Positions 54,401 to 58,925 of a stretch of DNA of 64,000 nucleotides are shown here, in pieces. Both the position numbers and the translations under genes were made by a program. The notes under the pieces are model-generated. The model was not told the origin of the DNA. It saw only the letters and a program-made list of their open reading frames with translations, and made no database searches. The stretch's first letter is position 1; the number at the start of each line of letters is the position of its first letter. Location: NCBI GenBank assembly GCA_022410635.1, contig JAJVDF010000137.1, forward strand, positions 839,803 to 903,802. The letters run 5' to 3'. The DNA comes from Tretioscincus oriximinensis. Lineage: Eukaryota; Chordata; Lepidosauria; Squamata; Gymnophthalmidae.

Positions 54401-55778
54401 TATGTGCCAAAATACCTGGAGACTAGAGAAAAATACTTTAATGATGCATTTCTGTTAATGTTTAATAGCTGACATGTTGCTGGAAAGGTCTTTCTAATCC
54501 TCATGATCAATAGTCAACGTCGGTGACTATCTAGGAAGCAATTTCTGTCCTCCAAGGAGGGGGCTGAATCTGTCTGCTTGGTCTCCCTGCACTCTAATGC
54601 TTTTGCAGCCTAAATCAGTGACAGGAAATGGTGACTGGGCACCAAATGAATGTTAAGGCAAGAAGGGAATCGGAACCCATTTCTCTTTTGAAGTTACCAG
54701 CAGTAGGAAAAGTTATCTGGTGGTCATTTTGTGATCAGCGCCGCCACGTGTCCGGCTGGAATAGAAGGCAGGTGTGAGGTTCTCCTGCTTTCCTTTATTG
54801 GAAGCTGGAGGGTCCTGCTGCTTCTGAACGGTTGCTTAGCAGCAGACGACAAGGTGCCTGCAGTGCTACTCGTAATCCACCAAGGTGCAAAGGCTACTGC
54901 AGGTTCAAGAAAGCAAATGGCCAAGCTGCTTGAGCCCAGGGTGGAGAAGGGGGTTTCAGGGAAGCTTCCTAGCTCACGTATAAGCGTACCTTGCATTGCC
55001 AGCAAACCTGAGGACAGATCTGTCCTGTCTTCACTGAGCCCTTTTCTGGACTGTATCTTGGAATAGGAGCCTGCCATCTACATGCTAGTGTAGGCTATGG
55101 CAAGCCTTGCCTACAGTGAGTGTCTACACTGGCAAGTGGATGGTCAAACTGTACCTGAAGCTCTTGCCGCCTACTTTTCACATCTTGCAAGGGAGCCTTG
55201 TGATGCTTTAAAGACTAGCAAAGTCTTTAAAGCATCAGAAGGCTCCCTTGCGAGACGTGATGGTTTTGCCTTGTTTTCCTTGATTTGCTTTGAGGGGCAC
55301 TTAAATGACACACCCAAATTTAGTGAAAAAAGTAGAAATAAATTTCAAGGGCTCATGAAGTGGTTGGACCTTTACTGTGGGCTGCCTTCTGTCCTGTAAA
55401 ATAGGGCCTGGTCTTCATTTTCCCTTTCATGGACGAAGCACCATTCTTTGGAACGGAGGATAAACTGGAGACGGTCTATCAGACCGCATCCCTCGTGTTG
55501 TATTACAGGGCTTGGTATGTCACGGAGGACATTTGCTTGACTGGAATAATGATTGGCGGAAGGACCCAACGTTTAACGTCGTCGGTACCTTTGTGACACT
55601 ATTCGCTCTGCATTGACAGGTGCCCATCCATCAGAACCTGAAGGAACTCCTGTTTATCAGGGCGGAGCTGCAGAAGAGAGTGGAAGAGCTGCAGCGGGAG
55701 GCAGCCACACGCTCCATTTCCTCTTCCTCGGATCGGGCCTCTTCCCCCGCTGCCACCCCAGTGCACACCTCTGTCTGA
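18368..55778 (+). CDS. MTMR1: Myotubularin-related protein 1 (MTMR1), complete, 15 coding exons
   Basis: Joined exons: 18368-18603, 22431-22536, 29792-29867, 30731-30825, 31640-31747, 32507-32605, 37612-37695, 38178-38327, 39540-39728, 40752-40937, 41484-41690, 42161-42253, 44231-44344, 46951-47127 and 55620-55778; 2079 nt, 692 residues plus stop (human MTMR1 is 665). Domains: low-complexity N-terminus with nine Gln (1-78), PH-GRAM (about 115-240), phosphatase (about 260-640) with HCSDGWDR (Cys 467, codon 41553-41555), coiled coil (about 647-671), and a C-terminal HTSV resembling a class I PDZ ligand. The family dephosphorylates PI3P and PI(3,5)P2 at position 3 on endosomes. The ATG at 18368 lies in a strong context (GCCAAGATGG) and splices in frame to [42 protein letters not shown] and TPVHTSV identify MTMR1. 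It is the tandem paralogue of MTM1 upstream. Confidence 0.97.
18955..19020 (+). mobile_element. L2-type LINE 3' tail scrap
   Basis: GGCCTTCGGGTACAGGGCCG, GGTATAAAT and AAATAAAATAAT resemble the GGGCGGGATATAAATATAAATAAA end of the L2 element at 10405-11403. Confidence 0.5.
19105..19263. mobile_element. Palindromic MITE, family 1, terminal inverted repeats visible
   Basis: Left end CATCCACANGGAGCCTTAT pairs with right end ATAAGGCTCCGTGTGGATGG. Inside is GCGAGTGTAGGCTATGGCAG. Confidence 0.75.
19580..19883 (-). repeat. tRNA-related SINE (family B), near full length
   Basis: On the minus strand it starts GCACGGATAGCTCAGTCGCT, a tRNA-like A box, then the GATTTCGAAGTCC B-box-like region, and ends GGGTTATAAGAACCAAGTTC. 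It serves as the reference copy for the family in this window. Confidence 0.85.
19935..20219 (+). mobile_element. Two CR1 3' ends (sense)
   Basis: 19935-20035 reads GGATGGTTTAGCGAATCCTG to GGCTCTATGATTCTG; 20155-20219 repeats the last part and ends with ATGATTCTATGATTCTA, the CR1 3' octamer repeat. Confidence 0.85.
20220..20690. other. MTMR1 intron 1, unassigned
   Basis: Contains a CACACAAACACACAC run at about 20388-20412. No exon recognised. Confidence 0.5.
20692..20955. mobile_element. Two L2-type 3' tails in opposite orientation
   Basis: 20692-20830 is antisense (TTTATTTACATTTCTATTCC ACCC); 20850-20955 is sense (CTGTTTTTAATTATTCTTTT then CCACTCTGAGGCCCTTGGGT). Confidence 0.5.
21225..21525 (-). 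mobile_element. CR1-type LINE 3' fragment (antisense)
   Basis: CACAGAGGCCCACCAGATGC, GGAGTCCTGCCTGTGGCTCC and CTACCACTACCTCTTCGGGA match 17168-17760; minus frames give [20 protein letters not shown]. Confidence 0.88.
21630..21772. mobile_element. Palindromic MITE, family 1
   Basis: CTTTCCACACTAAGCCTATA near 21632 and CTATAACCCAATGTCGAAAG near 21752 are worn terminal repeats. Inside, GACTATGGTCGGCCCC faces GGGCTTGCCATAGTCCACAC. Confidence 0.65.
21773..22430. other. MTMR1 intron 1, 3' part
   Basis: AT-rich, with a pure (TTAA)n run at about 22206-22234. No exon other than exon 2 at its end. Confidence 0.55.
22431..22536 (+). CDS. MTMR1: MTMR1 exon 2 (residues 79-114)
   Basis: Acceptor GTCTCTTGTAG, donor GTTAGT. 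Completes the split Ser codon and encodes [20 protein letters not shown] through SVSREYR, just before PH-GRAM. Confidence 0.95.
22660..22835 (+). mobile_element. L2-type LINE 3' end (sense)
   Basis: CTTCCACCTGGCCTTTGACT GAAGA, GGCATGGTTTTAATATTTGA and GCAGCCCTGAGGTATAGAG match the L2 3' end at 11240-11400. Confidence 0.65.
22836..23500. other. MTMR1 intron 2, nothing recognised
   Basis: Unique-looking sequence. Short open frames here lack splice sites and family resemblance. Confidence 0.5.
23502..24300 (-). mobile_element. Two CR1-type 3' fragments in tandem (antisense)
   Basis: 23502-23735 has ACATAAGAACATAAGAAGAG and AGGCCCACCAGATGCACC. 23805-24300 is an older copy whose minus frame reads [35 protein letters not shown]. 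Confidence 0.85.
24301..25250. other. MTMR1 intron 2, unassigned
   Basis: No exon or clear family. 24330-24700 carries tRNA-SINE-like wording (GGTTGCTGGTTCAGTTCTCC) but could not be aligned with the other SINE copies. Confidence 0.4.
25253..25445 (+). repeat. Sauria-type tRNA SINE
   Basis: GGGGGGCCAGTGTGGTGCAG GGGTTGG (A box-like), TGTTCGATTCCACCC (B box-like), then GAAGCCAGTGGGGTGAACCT GGGCC and CTTCACAGGTTGTCTGTTGT. Confidence 0.85.
25446..26864. other. MTMR1 intron 2, unassigned, several N
   Basis: A 110-residue open frame at 26074-26406 (contains [17 protein letters not shown]) has no known family and no exon borders I can defend. The rest shows nothing recognisable. Confidence 0.4.
26865..26932. 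mobile_element. Very short Tc1/mariner-like MITE
   Basis: 68 nt with inverted ends TATACTGCTCACAACAATTA and TAATTGTTTTGAGCAGTATA, almost nothing between, and TA at the borders. Confidence 0.7.
26933..28360. other. MTMR1 intron 2, unassigned
   Basis: No exon identified. Human MTMR1 has alternative small exons in this intron; none could be recognised by eye. Confidence 0.4.
28361..28470. mobile_element. Palindromic MITE, family 1 (worn)
   Basis: ACCACATGCTAGTGCAATGG CAGG and GGGGCCTGCCATAGTGTATT match the family. Confidence 0.55.
28970..29450. mobile_element. Cluster of three MITE copies (family 1 relatives)
   Basis: Units at about 28970-29130, 29125-29295 and 29298-29447. Each starts TGCACTGGGCCTTATTCTGG-like and ends with the complement (CCAGAATAAAGACCAGTGCA GAAAGGG). 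The third has the clearest inverted ends. Confidence 0.7.
29792..29867 (+). CDS. MTMR1: MTMR1 exon 3 (residues 115-139), start of PH-GRAM
   Basis: Acceptor GACTTTCTGCCAG, donor GTAAGT. Encodes [25 protein letters not shown] plus one base. The preceding intron is 7.3 kb; in human the corresponding intron carries alternatively spliced small exons, none of which I can recognise here. Confidence 0.95.
30009..30146. mobile_element. Hairpin MITE, near-perfect inverted repeat
   Basis: GGTGGCCCTGCAGATGTTCC TGAA (from 30019) pairs with TTCAGGAACATCTGCAGGGC CACC; arms about 48 nt around a loop of about 35 nt. It resembles hAT-type MITEs, but the family is not proven. Confidence 0.75.
30155..30480 (-). 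mobile_element. CR1 3' scraps (antisense)
   Basis: GATCTAGTCCAGCATCACAG CTCAC and GAGTCTAGTCCAGCATCCTG TCTCACACAGTGGCTCAGGC are two worn copies of the CR1 3' end. Confidence 0.6.
30731..30825 (+). CDS. MTMR1: MTMR1 exon 4 (residues 140-171), PH-GRAM
   Basis: Acceptor TTTTTACCCAG, donor GTGAGT. Encodes [31 protein letters not shown] after the split codon; the GTLTVTDFK strand is typical of the GRAM fold. Confidence 0.96.
31084..31158. repeat. GGAT/GATA microsatellite
   Basis: GGTGGATGGATAGAGAGATAG passing to GGATGGATAGATAGATAGAT, directly abutting the next element. Confidence 0.85.
31159..31380. mobile_element. Tc1/mariner-like MITE (about 220 nt)
   Basis: Left end CAGTCAAAAGTTTAGATACA and right end TGTGTACAAACTTTTGACC form inverted repeats. 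The interior is AT-rich with no frame. Confidence 0.8.
31640..31747 (+). CDS. MTMR1: MTMR1 exon 5 (residues 172-207), PH-GRAM
   Basis: Acceptor CTTCCAATTCCAG, donor GTATGG. Begins [20 protein letters not shown] and ends CGIEIVCK. 108 nt. Confidence 0.96.
31960..32215 (+). mobile_element. L2-type LINE 3' end (sense)
   Basis: TATCAACCTGCCCGTGACTT AAG, GGGACAGGGCCTTCTCCGTGG and ACACACCTCTTTCACCTGGC match the 10405-11403 element. Confidence 0.75.
32507..32605 (+). CDS. MTMR1: MTMR1 exon 6 (residues 208-240), end of PH-GRAM
   Basis: Acceptor GTCTTTTTACAG, donor GTGAGT. Begins [14 protein letters not shown] and ends FPLSHGL. 99 nt; one codon shorter than I recall for the human segment near EEH. 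Confidence 0.94.
32725..33440 (+). mobile_element. R4/Dong-like LINE, 3' end with endonuclease region and (TAA)n tail
   Basis: With frameshifts the plus strand reads [27 protein letters not shown] (a CCHC-like C..C..H pattern), then [40 protein letters not shown] and [12 protein letters not shown], then a run of ACT/AAT repeats (33368-33440). The IIDVA..GD..E segment fits the restriction-like endonuclease of R2/R4-clade LINEs. The clade is from memory; the element is dead. Confidence 0.6.
33580..33822 (+). repeat. Short interspersed repeat 'GTTAGTCT', two direct copies
   Basis: Copy 1 has GCTTTGTTAGTCCAGATTC and GACTGACAAGAAAAGATGGG; copy 2 has ATCTTGTAGCATCGTAGAAG and GTAGACAAGTCCACTTCTTC AAATGC. 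The DIRS left end begins exactly after copy 2. Confidence 0.7.
33823..33931 (+). repeat. DIRS left inverted terminal repeat
   Basis: Pairs with the reverse complement of 36662-36780: shared blocks include TGGGTTGTTCCGAGCCCT, GGAAGCGACAGATGGTACCA CCCAGTGCT and AAAAGCCCCTGCAATAG. Confidence 0.92.
36354..36453. repeat. DIRS internal complementary region
   Basis: 36354-36393 is the exact 40-nt reverse complement of the left end 33823-33862. 36380-36453 is complementary to the right-end sequence 36748-36810 (TCTAGAACACC, CCTCACGGTAAGTCC) with few mismatches. This is the DIRS hallmark for circular template formation. Confidence 0.92.
36662..36810 (-). repeat. DIRS right inverted terminal repeat
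   Basis: Reverse complement of the left end over about 105 nt, then an extra stretch (CCTCACGGTAAGTCCGGTGT TCCTTTCTT) matched only by the internal complementary region. Confidence 0.9.
37000..37485 (+). mobile_element. L2-type LINE 3' end (sense), second subfamily
   Basis: AGAGGGCCTTCTCCGTGGTG GCCCCCACACTCTGGAATAG CCTCCCTCTAGAGG is the usual L2 end; the tail GTAAGGCCCTATGGAAAAAG GGCATTATAAATAAGC closes it. Confidence 0.75.
37612..37695 (+). CDS. MTMR1: MTMR1 exon 7 (residues 241-268)
   Basis: Acceptor CACCATCTTCAG, donor GTGGGT. Encodes [20 protein letters not shown] ..EYKRQ. The frame happens to stay open upstream into the intron, but the length of 84 nt and phase 0 match the MTM1 exon at 2677-2760. 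Confidence 0.95.
37940..38075. repeat. 'GTTAGTCT' repeat, foldback copy
   Basis: TGCCTTAGGGACAAGNAAGA GAAAGGGAAGCAGC on the left, CCTCCCTTTGNCTTGTTAGT CCCCAAAGTG on the right in reverse; three N bases. Worn. Confidence 0.5.
38178..38327 (+). CDS. MTMR1: MTMR1 exon 8 (residues 269-318)
   Basis: Acceptor TTCACTTGCAG, donor GTAAGT. Begins [20 protein letters not shown] and ends FRAKGRVP. 150 nt. Confidence 0.97.
38405..38575 (+). mobile_element. CR1 3' fragment (sense)
   Basis: GGTGAAGGTTTTGCCTTTGA CTTCC, GAAGCAGTCGGTGAGCAGCA GTGGGTGAGACAGGAAGCTG GATTAGATG. A similar worn copy lies at 38865-38990. Confidence 0.6.
38590..38796 (-). repeat. Sauria-type tRNA SINE (antisense)
   Basis: CTTTCTCCACAACAGGCATG, GTAGGTGGGGCTAAGAGAGT TCTAAAGAACTGTGACTGG and the head end ACCACTGCACCATACTGGCT CTC. 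Confidence 0.88.
39418..39448 (+). repeat. Poly(C) run, 31 nt
   Basis: Uninterrupted C, about 90 nt before the exon 9 acceptor. Its length is uncertain in a draft assembly. Confidence 0.9.
39540..39728 (+). CDS. MTMR1: MTMR1 exon 9 (residues 319-381)
   Basis: Acceptor TTTCCTTAG, donor GTGGGA. Begins [20 protein letters not shown] and ends SSVADTNK. 189 nt. A 31-nt C run (39418-39448) sits about 90 nt upstream of the acceptor. Confidence 0.97.
39806..40390 (+). repeat. tRNA-related SINE (family B) split by an L2 insertion
   Basis: The head (GGCTCCGTCGCTTAGGAAAT ... CAACCCAGCTATTC) stops at about 39935 and the body resumes at about 40227 (GCAAGAATTGCAAGAAATTG CAAC ... GGGGTATAAGAACCCAGTTC). 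Joined, they follow the reference copy at 19580-19883 in order. Confidence 0.85.
39936..40226 (+). mobile_element. L2-type LINE 3' end nested in SINE
   Basis: TGGTTGTACCGCCCCTCTCA ACAGCC, GGGTAGGGCCTTCTCGGTGG and the tail GGGGCCGGATATAAATATAA ATAAATAATAAA; same 3' end as 11095-11403. Confidence 0.88.
40752..40937 (+). CDS. MTMR1: MTMR1 exon 10 (residues 382-443)
   Basis: Acceptor TTCTGTTCCAG, donor GTAGGA. Begins [20 protein letters not shown] and ends THWLEYIR. 186 nt. Confidence 0.97.
41484..41690 (+). CDS. MTMR1: MTMR1 exon 11, catalytic loop (residues 444-512)
   Basis: Acceptor TTTTTCTTTCAG, donor GTGAGT. Encodes [20 protein letters not shown] then HCSDGWDRT, with catalytic Cys 467 and P-loop Arg 473. 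207 nt. Confidence 0.97.
42161..42253 (+). CDS. MTMR1: MTMR1 exon 12 (residues 513-543)
   Basis: Acceptor GCCTTTTCCAG, donor GTGGGC. Encodes [20 protein letters not shown] ending WQMTKQ. 93 nt. Confidence 0.97.
42595..43215 (+). mobile_element. CR1-type LINE 3' end (sense)
   Basis: TTTGAGAGGCGATCTGATTG AAGTG, AGAAGAGTGAGAACAGACAA AGGAAAGTATTTTTTCACCC AG and a terminal GGGCTCCTCTTACGTTCTT. A small segment (about 43020-43110) near its end does not match the family. Confidence 0.87.
43318..43515 (-). mobile_element. CR1-type LINE 3' end (antisense)
   Basis: ACATAAGAACATAAGAAGAG CC to CTGTTGCTCCATCCCAGAGG CAAC. Together with 42595-43215 it makes an inverted CR1 pair about 100 nt apart. Confidence 0.88.
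43540..43640 (-). mobile_element. L2-type 3' tail (antisense)
   Basis: TTTATTTACATTTTTACATT TCTATAGCACCCTATACCCA AAGTTCTGAAGGCGG is the complement of the L2 end. Confidence 0.5.
43960..44085 (+). repeat. Short interspersed repeat 'GTTAGTCT'
   Basis: CGGCGTGTTCGTCTGGATTC, CTCGTAGCACCTTAGAGACT AGCAAGG and GTAGACAAGTCTGCTTCTTC. Confidence 0.7.
44231..44344 (+). CDS. MTMR1: MTMR1 exon 13 (residues 544-581)
   Basis: Acceptor TTTGTTGCTTTAG, donor GTAAGC. Encodes [20 protein letters not shown] and ends HQRVKE. 114 nt. Confidence 0.97.
44800..44995 (-). mobile_element. L2-type LINE 3' fragment (antisense)
   Basis: The minus strand reads [27 protein letters not shown], the conserved L2 C-terminal segment; indels present. 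Confidence 0.75.
45000..45268 (+). repeat. tRNA-related SINE (family B), worn
   Basis: GGAGCACCTTCCACTAGCC, CAGCCCAGCTGTTTGAAAGC, GGTGGGGAAGATGAAACAGG and CTTGTAAGTCACTCTGAGTC CC follow the family. The (ATT)/(ATC) run 45268-45315 is its tail. Confidence 0.75.
45449..45556. repeat. 'GTTAGTCT' repeat, foldback copy
   Basis: CTCATAGCACCTTAGAAACC AACAAGAAAA faces TTTTTCTTGCTACTCTCTAA GGTGCTACAAGACTCC; arms about 40 nt, loop about 15 nt. Confidence 0.75.
45560..46950. other. MTMR1 intron 13, unassigned
   Basis: No exon or repeat family recognised apart from scattered AT-rich stretches. Confidence 0.45.
46951..47127 (+). CDS. MTMR1: MTMR1 exon 14 (residues 582-640)
   Basis: Acceptor TTCTCTTTCAG, donor GTATGC. 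Begins [20 protein letters not shown] and ends WNPRMRPQ. 177 nt. An 8.5-kb intron follows. Confidence 0.97.
47644..47882 (+). repeat. Sauria-type tRNA SINE (sense)
   Basis: GAGCCAGTCTGGTTTAGTGG TTACGAGTGTC (A box), TGGTTCAATTCTGCC (B box), GCCAGCTGGGTTCCTTGGGC TAGTC, and the tail GAGAAAAGTGGGGTATAAAA ACTGAATCCTCCTCC. Confidence 0.9.
47883..48064 (-). repeat. Sauria-type tRNA SINE (antisense)
   Basis: GTTTTCTCCACAACAGACAC, GAGAGCATTCTAAAGAACTA TGG and GAGGTTGGAATCGAACTGGG AGGC. Directly after the sense copy, so the two form a tail-to-tail inverted pair. Confidence 0.85.
48735..48925 (-). repeat. Sauria-type tRNA SINE (antisense)
   Basis: CTTTCTCCACAACAGACACC CTGTGAAGTAGGC, GAGAGAGTTCTAAAGA and GAGGAGTCTGGAATCAAACA GGGAG. 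Confidence 0.87.
49168..49268 (+). repeat. Short interspersed repeat 'GTTAGTCT'
   Basis: GTCTCGTAGCCCTTTGGAGA CTGAACAAGG, GTGGGCAAGGGCTTTCAT and CTTCCTTCTTCAGATACC. Confidence 0.65.
49270..49760. mobile_element. CR1 fragments, antisense then sense
   Basis: 49270-49620 is antisense (GTAACTCTCTTTTGAACTTG CTCCAGTTTATCAATG, ACACCCCAGGATTGTCTTTG CC). 49640-49760 is a sense 3' end (GAGGCAGCATGCTGGTAGGA TGGGCTGTGG ... ATTCTTATATTCTTCTG). Confidence 0.8.
49761..51360. other. MTMR1 intron 14, longest unassigned part
   Basis: 1.6 kb without a recognised exon, LINE or SINE. One N at 51162. Confidence 0.45.
51362..51480 (-). mobile_element. CR1 3' end (antisense)
   Basis: GTCATGAAGTCCAACCCTCC, CAATGCAGGATTAACTAAAC CACCCCAGGCAGGTGGCTGC CCAGCCTCTGTTGGAAGACT TCC. 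Confidence 0.8.
52211..52400 (+). repeat. Sauria-type tRNA SINE (sense)
   Basis: TATAGTGGTGAGAGTGCTGG AC, CCCAATTCGATTCTACATC, GAACTCTCTCAGCCCCATAG ACTTCACAGGGTGC. Confidence 0.8.
52454..54368 (-). mobile_element. CR1-type LINE, longest copy (antisense, about 1.9 kb)
   Basis: From high to low coordinate the minus strand reads, with shifts, [55 protein letters not shown] (FANDT where FADDT is usual), [52 protein letters not shown] and [20 protein letters not shown], ending in the GAACATAAGAAG tail at 52454. It covers RT and the C-terminus; no endonuclease part. Two N bases and frame breaks: dead. Confidence 0.92.
54369..55043. other. MTMR1 intron 14, unassigned
   Basis: Open frames occur on both strands at 54724-55077, but there is no family or splice-site support. 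Confidence 0.45.
55044..55165. mobile_element. Palindromic MITE, family 1
   Basis: GGAGCCTGCCATCTACATGC TAGTGTAGGCTATGGCAAGCC then GTGTCTACACTGGCAAGTGG ATGG in reverse. Confidence 0.7.
55179..55259. repeat. Foldback hairpin from the 'GTTAGTCT' repeat
   Basis: GGGAGCCTTGTGATGCTTTA AAGACT (55191-55216), a five-base loop, then AGTCTTTAAAGCATCAGAAG GCTCCC (55222-55247). Counting flanks, the arms are about 38 nt with few mismatches. Confidence 0.9.
55620..55778 (+). CDS. MTMR1: MTMR1 terminal exon 15 (residues 641-692)
   Basis: Acceptor CTGCATTGACAG. Encodes [20 protein letters not shown], a Glu/Arg-rich coiled coil, a Ser-rich linker, and ATPVHTSV before TGA. The PDZ-ligand-like end is conserved in MTMR1. 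Confidence 0.97.
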   Translation: MPIHQNLKELLFIRAELQKRVEELQREAATRSISSSSDRASSPAATPVHTSV

Positions 55779-56280
55779 CGCCCCTCCTACGGCCCCCTAG
55801 ACTGGCACCCAGCACCCTCCTCCAGCCGGCACCAGTTGCCACCAGAAATTCCCTTCTGTCTCACGGGGGGCCAGAGCATTTCTGTGCTACACTGCCGGGG
55901 CTGCGTTGTTATTCCTCTTCCTCCCTGCGTATCTTTTCAATGTCTCTGAACCTGCGTTTAGGAAATTGCCTTCACCCGGGCAACCTGTAGCGGAGCGCTC
56001 GGAATTGGGGAAGCCATTCTGCCGGAAGAGCCCGCGGGAGCACGTTTCTCTGCCTGCCGAGGAGATTCCAAGGCTCTGGTGACCAAGAAGAGATTCCAAA
56101 AGGGGAGGCCGCCTGCTTCACTTGGTACGGAATAATTGGCTTTCTTTTTTTAGGGGCAGGGCAGGGAAAGGGTTCCTTGCGACAGTTGTAGGTGGTCTGG
56201 TGCACTTTGAAATGGACTTGTTTTTTTAAAATATTATCACCAGTTGTATATTTTGAATAAAGATGCCATAAGAGAATGAG
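55779..56280 (+). other. MTMR1 3' untranslated region with poly(A) signal
   Basis: About 500 nt of GC-richer then AT-rich sequence after the stop, free of recognised repeats. A canonical AATAAA lies at 56256-56261 after a T/A-rich stretch. Cleavage is expected about 15-25 nt later. Confidence 0.75.
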
Positions 56281-57274
56281 TAGTACTGTATTCGCCAAGC
56301 GCAAGGCAGGTTGGATGCAGTTTCCAAAGCCTGGATCACAAAATGATTTATCAGGTTTTCTACTCAGGTTTACCTGCACAAACGGAGCCCTGGAATTGCT
56401 CGGTTCACATCCGTGAGATTCCATGCACAGAATTTTTATTTCTGAGTGGCCTTCTTGAGCAAGCTGGATCTCAAAATGTGTAAACTGCAGCTGCAGGGCT
56501 TTCAGAACTTCCTCTTAAGGAGCTGGGCGATCAGGACCCTCCAGTTCCCCCTTGCTACACATTGTCCTATATCTGGCATTTCTCTCCTAGTGTTTTGTAA
56601 CACATTGTGAATTCTTAGAACAGCCGCTGATTTGTTTTAGTCAAACGCCCTTTAAGACAAAGGAAGCCAGGGTGGTTTTAGAGTGACATTGGGATGCATC
56701 TTTCTTCCAGCTGCAACCGTGGTTTTTGTTTCCATCCTAGAACATAGTTTTTACCAACTTGCTTCCCATCAGGGGCTCTTGAATGAAGCATCCCACTCCC
56801 AGAGCTCTGAGGAGAGCAGTCAGGACAGATCAGCAGTGGGTTTTCTTTCTGGCTATCAGGTCTGCATGCAATCCACAGGTTTAGCCCGCATTTTGCAAAG
56901 AGACAACAGAGAATTAGGATCTAGTTTAGATATTGACAGTGCATTGAAAAACGTCCCAATTCCACCAGACGGCACCTTTTGCCTTCCAGGTTTCCCATCT
57001 AGACAGGATTGCTGCCCCTAACAGTGTTTCTTGGTTTATTTTCACGCTATTGATTATTCCCTTTCCTGGGCTTCAGTTGAAGAGACTCTGCTGTCATTTT
57101 TAATGCTGCTATTTTAACTGTTTTTACCATTTTCCTCTTGTGATCTGCTCTGATACCTTTGGGAATAGGGCAAAGTATAAATACCCACTTCTCAGAGTTA
57201 GAAATCCCCCCTTCTTCTCATTTTGGAAACCAGCCCACTAGCCTTCCTGGGTTTTTATAGCGCAGGCATGTGTA
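56281..57274. other. Region between convergent 3' ends
   Basis: Holds a worn L2-type tail at about 57100-57185 (CTGTTTTTACCATTTTCC ... CTTTGGGAATAGGGCAAAGT ATAAAT). Otherwise unassigned. Confidence 0.45.
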
Positions 57275-58689
57275 AATGCACACACATACACACCCACAGT
57301 TTTGTACAAGTCAATTTTTATTGTTTTCCAGTTTGTAGTTCAACAATCAAGTTTGAATTTCCCTCCCCCATAATTCTTATATGCACTTTAGCAAAATGAG
57401 CCTGCCTTTTGACAGCATAATAATACACACTGGGACAAATCACATCTGTATTCGCAAAGGTATTTATGTGCTGCTTAAAATAAACATTGGCGTTGGTTTG
57501 GACACAAACCTACTCTTTTCATCTGGTGTCTTAAGTTTGCTTGCATATGTTTGCCTTTCTCCCTTCGTGTACCTGTTTACCTTTTCTGGTGGAAAAAAGT
57601 TTTTTGCTTCTCAAAGAGAAATACCGGTTCTTACAATAGATCATCTATCGGCTAGGAGAATATTTTGTAGCTTCCTGTTCAAAATGCTGACATCTGCTCT
57701 GGCCTTCAGCTTATTGCCAGGTTGGGATGCAAGTGAAGAAAAAGAGACAGGAAGAAACATTAGCAATTATTGCAGCTAAATCCTTGCCAGTGTTCCCCAA
57801 AATTCTGTAAACTCTACAGTCCCTTTTTATTAGCCATCTTCTCGTCTTGTGAGAACACGAATTCTGCTTCATTCCAGGGCAGGGGGAGTCTTATGTACAT
57901 CTTTGGCCTGATGGAAGACTTCAGTGTGTCATTTGACATCTTGGAGAACATCTGGCTAAGCTTCAATATTTGACAGTTCAAGCACACAGATATTAAACAA
58001 TTTCTAAAAAAAGAGTAGAAAAACAGAACCCAAATCCCGTCTGGGAGTGAAGTCCCACGCAGTTGGCACAGACTATGGAGAACTCCGCTTGGAAAAGCCA
58101 AGCGCACGGTAGGGTTGTGTACGGACTACAGGAAAAGGTCCCAATGGGGGAAGGTCCCAGTCCAGCGATAGACAACATGCATTGCGTGCAGAGCACGCCA
58201 GGCCCCCTCCTGCATAAGGACTAAAGGGAGCAGAGGTGTAGAGGGAGCTACTGCCCATCCGGACAGGGGCCTGGCTGACAGTTTTGACGCCCGGAGCCCT
58301 TAGCTCTGGTGAGCAGCATCAGTTTATTTTTTTCAGCTACAGCAGAACGTAAGCAGGGCTTGGGTGTTTCCTAGCTCTACATGGGGAGGCTTCAGGGCCA
58401 AGTAGGTTGATGGGTGTGAGAATAGCTTCTCCTTCATGCTCCTCATTCATCTCGGGGTGCCTTATCCAGCACCAAGGATGAAAGAGGGAAGCTAGCTGAG
58501 TTAAGGGCAGAGTTGCCATGCCTGCCTCCCCATCTGAGGAGGCAGAAGGAAATCCCCAGCTTCACCCGCTTTTGCTATTGTTGAGTACCATGGGTCCATG
58601 GTTGGGTCCATGGTTTACCTGCTGCCAACATTCCAGTCTTTGTCTCTGATGCTGAATTAGGCTACTGCAGTTTGGATCGCCTGCCTTTT

Positions 58690-58925
58690 GAAGAGGAGGA
58701 GTCAGTTTATATACATCACTTTTCTCAACCCAAAGGGCCTCAAAACAGCTTATATAACCTTTGTTCTTCACGACAGACACCCTGTGAAGTAGGTGGGGCT
58801 GAGAGAGCTCCAGAGAACTGTGACTAGCCCAAAGCCACGCAGCTGGATTTATGGAAGAGTGCAGAATTGAACCGGGAGATTTCCAGACAGGAGTCCGACA
58901 CTCACCACTACGCACCACTGACTTT
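58690..58925 (-). repeat. Sauria-type tRNA SINE (antisense)
   Basis: ACGACAGACACCCTGTGAAG TAGGTGGGGCTGAGAGAGCT CC, GAATTGAACCGGGAGATTTC and CACTACGCACCACTGACTTTG. Confidence 0.88.

Noticed and set aside
54724..55077. Overlapping 111-117 residue frames on both strands
   Set aside because: Mutual shadows in intronic DNA; no family, and the 3' part runs into a MITE.
57381..57779. 132-residue plus frame after MTMR1
   Set aside because: AT-rich, no family, no acceptor context; it lies in the presumed minus-strand UTR.
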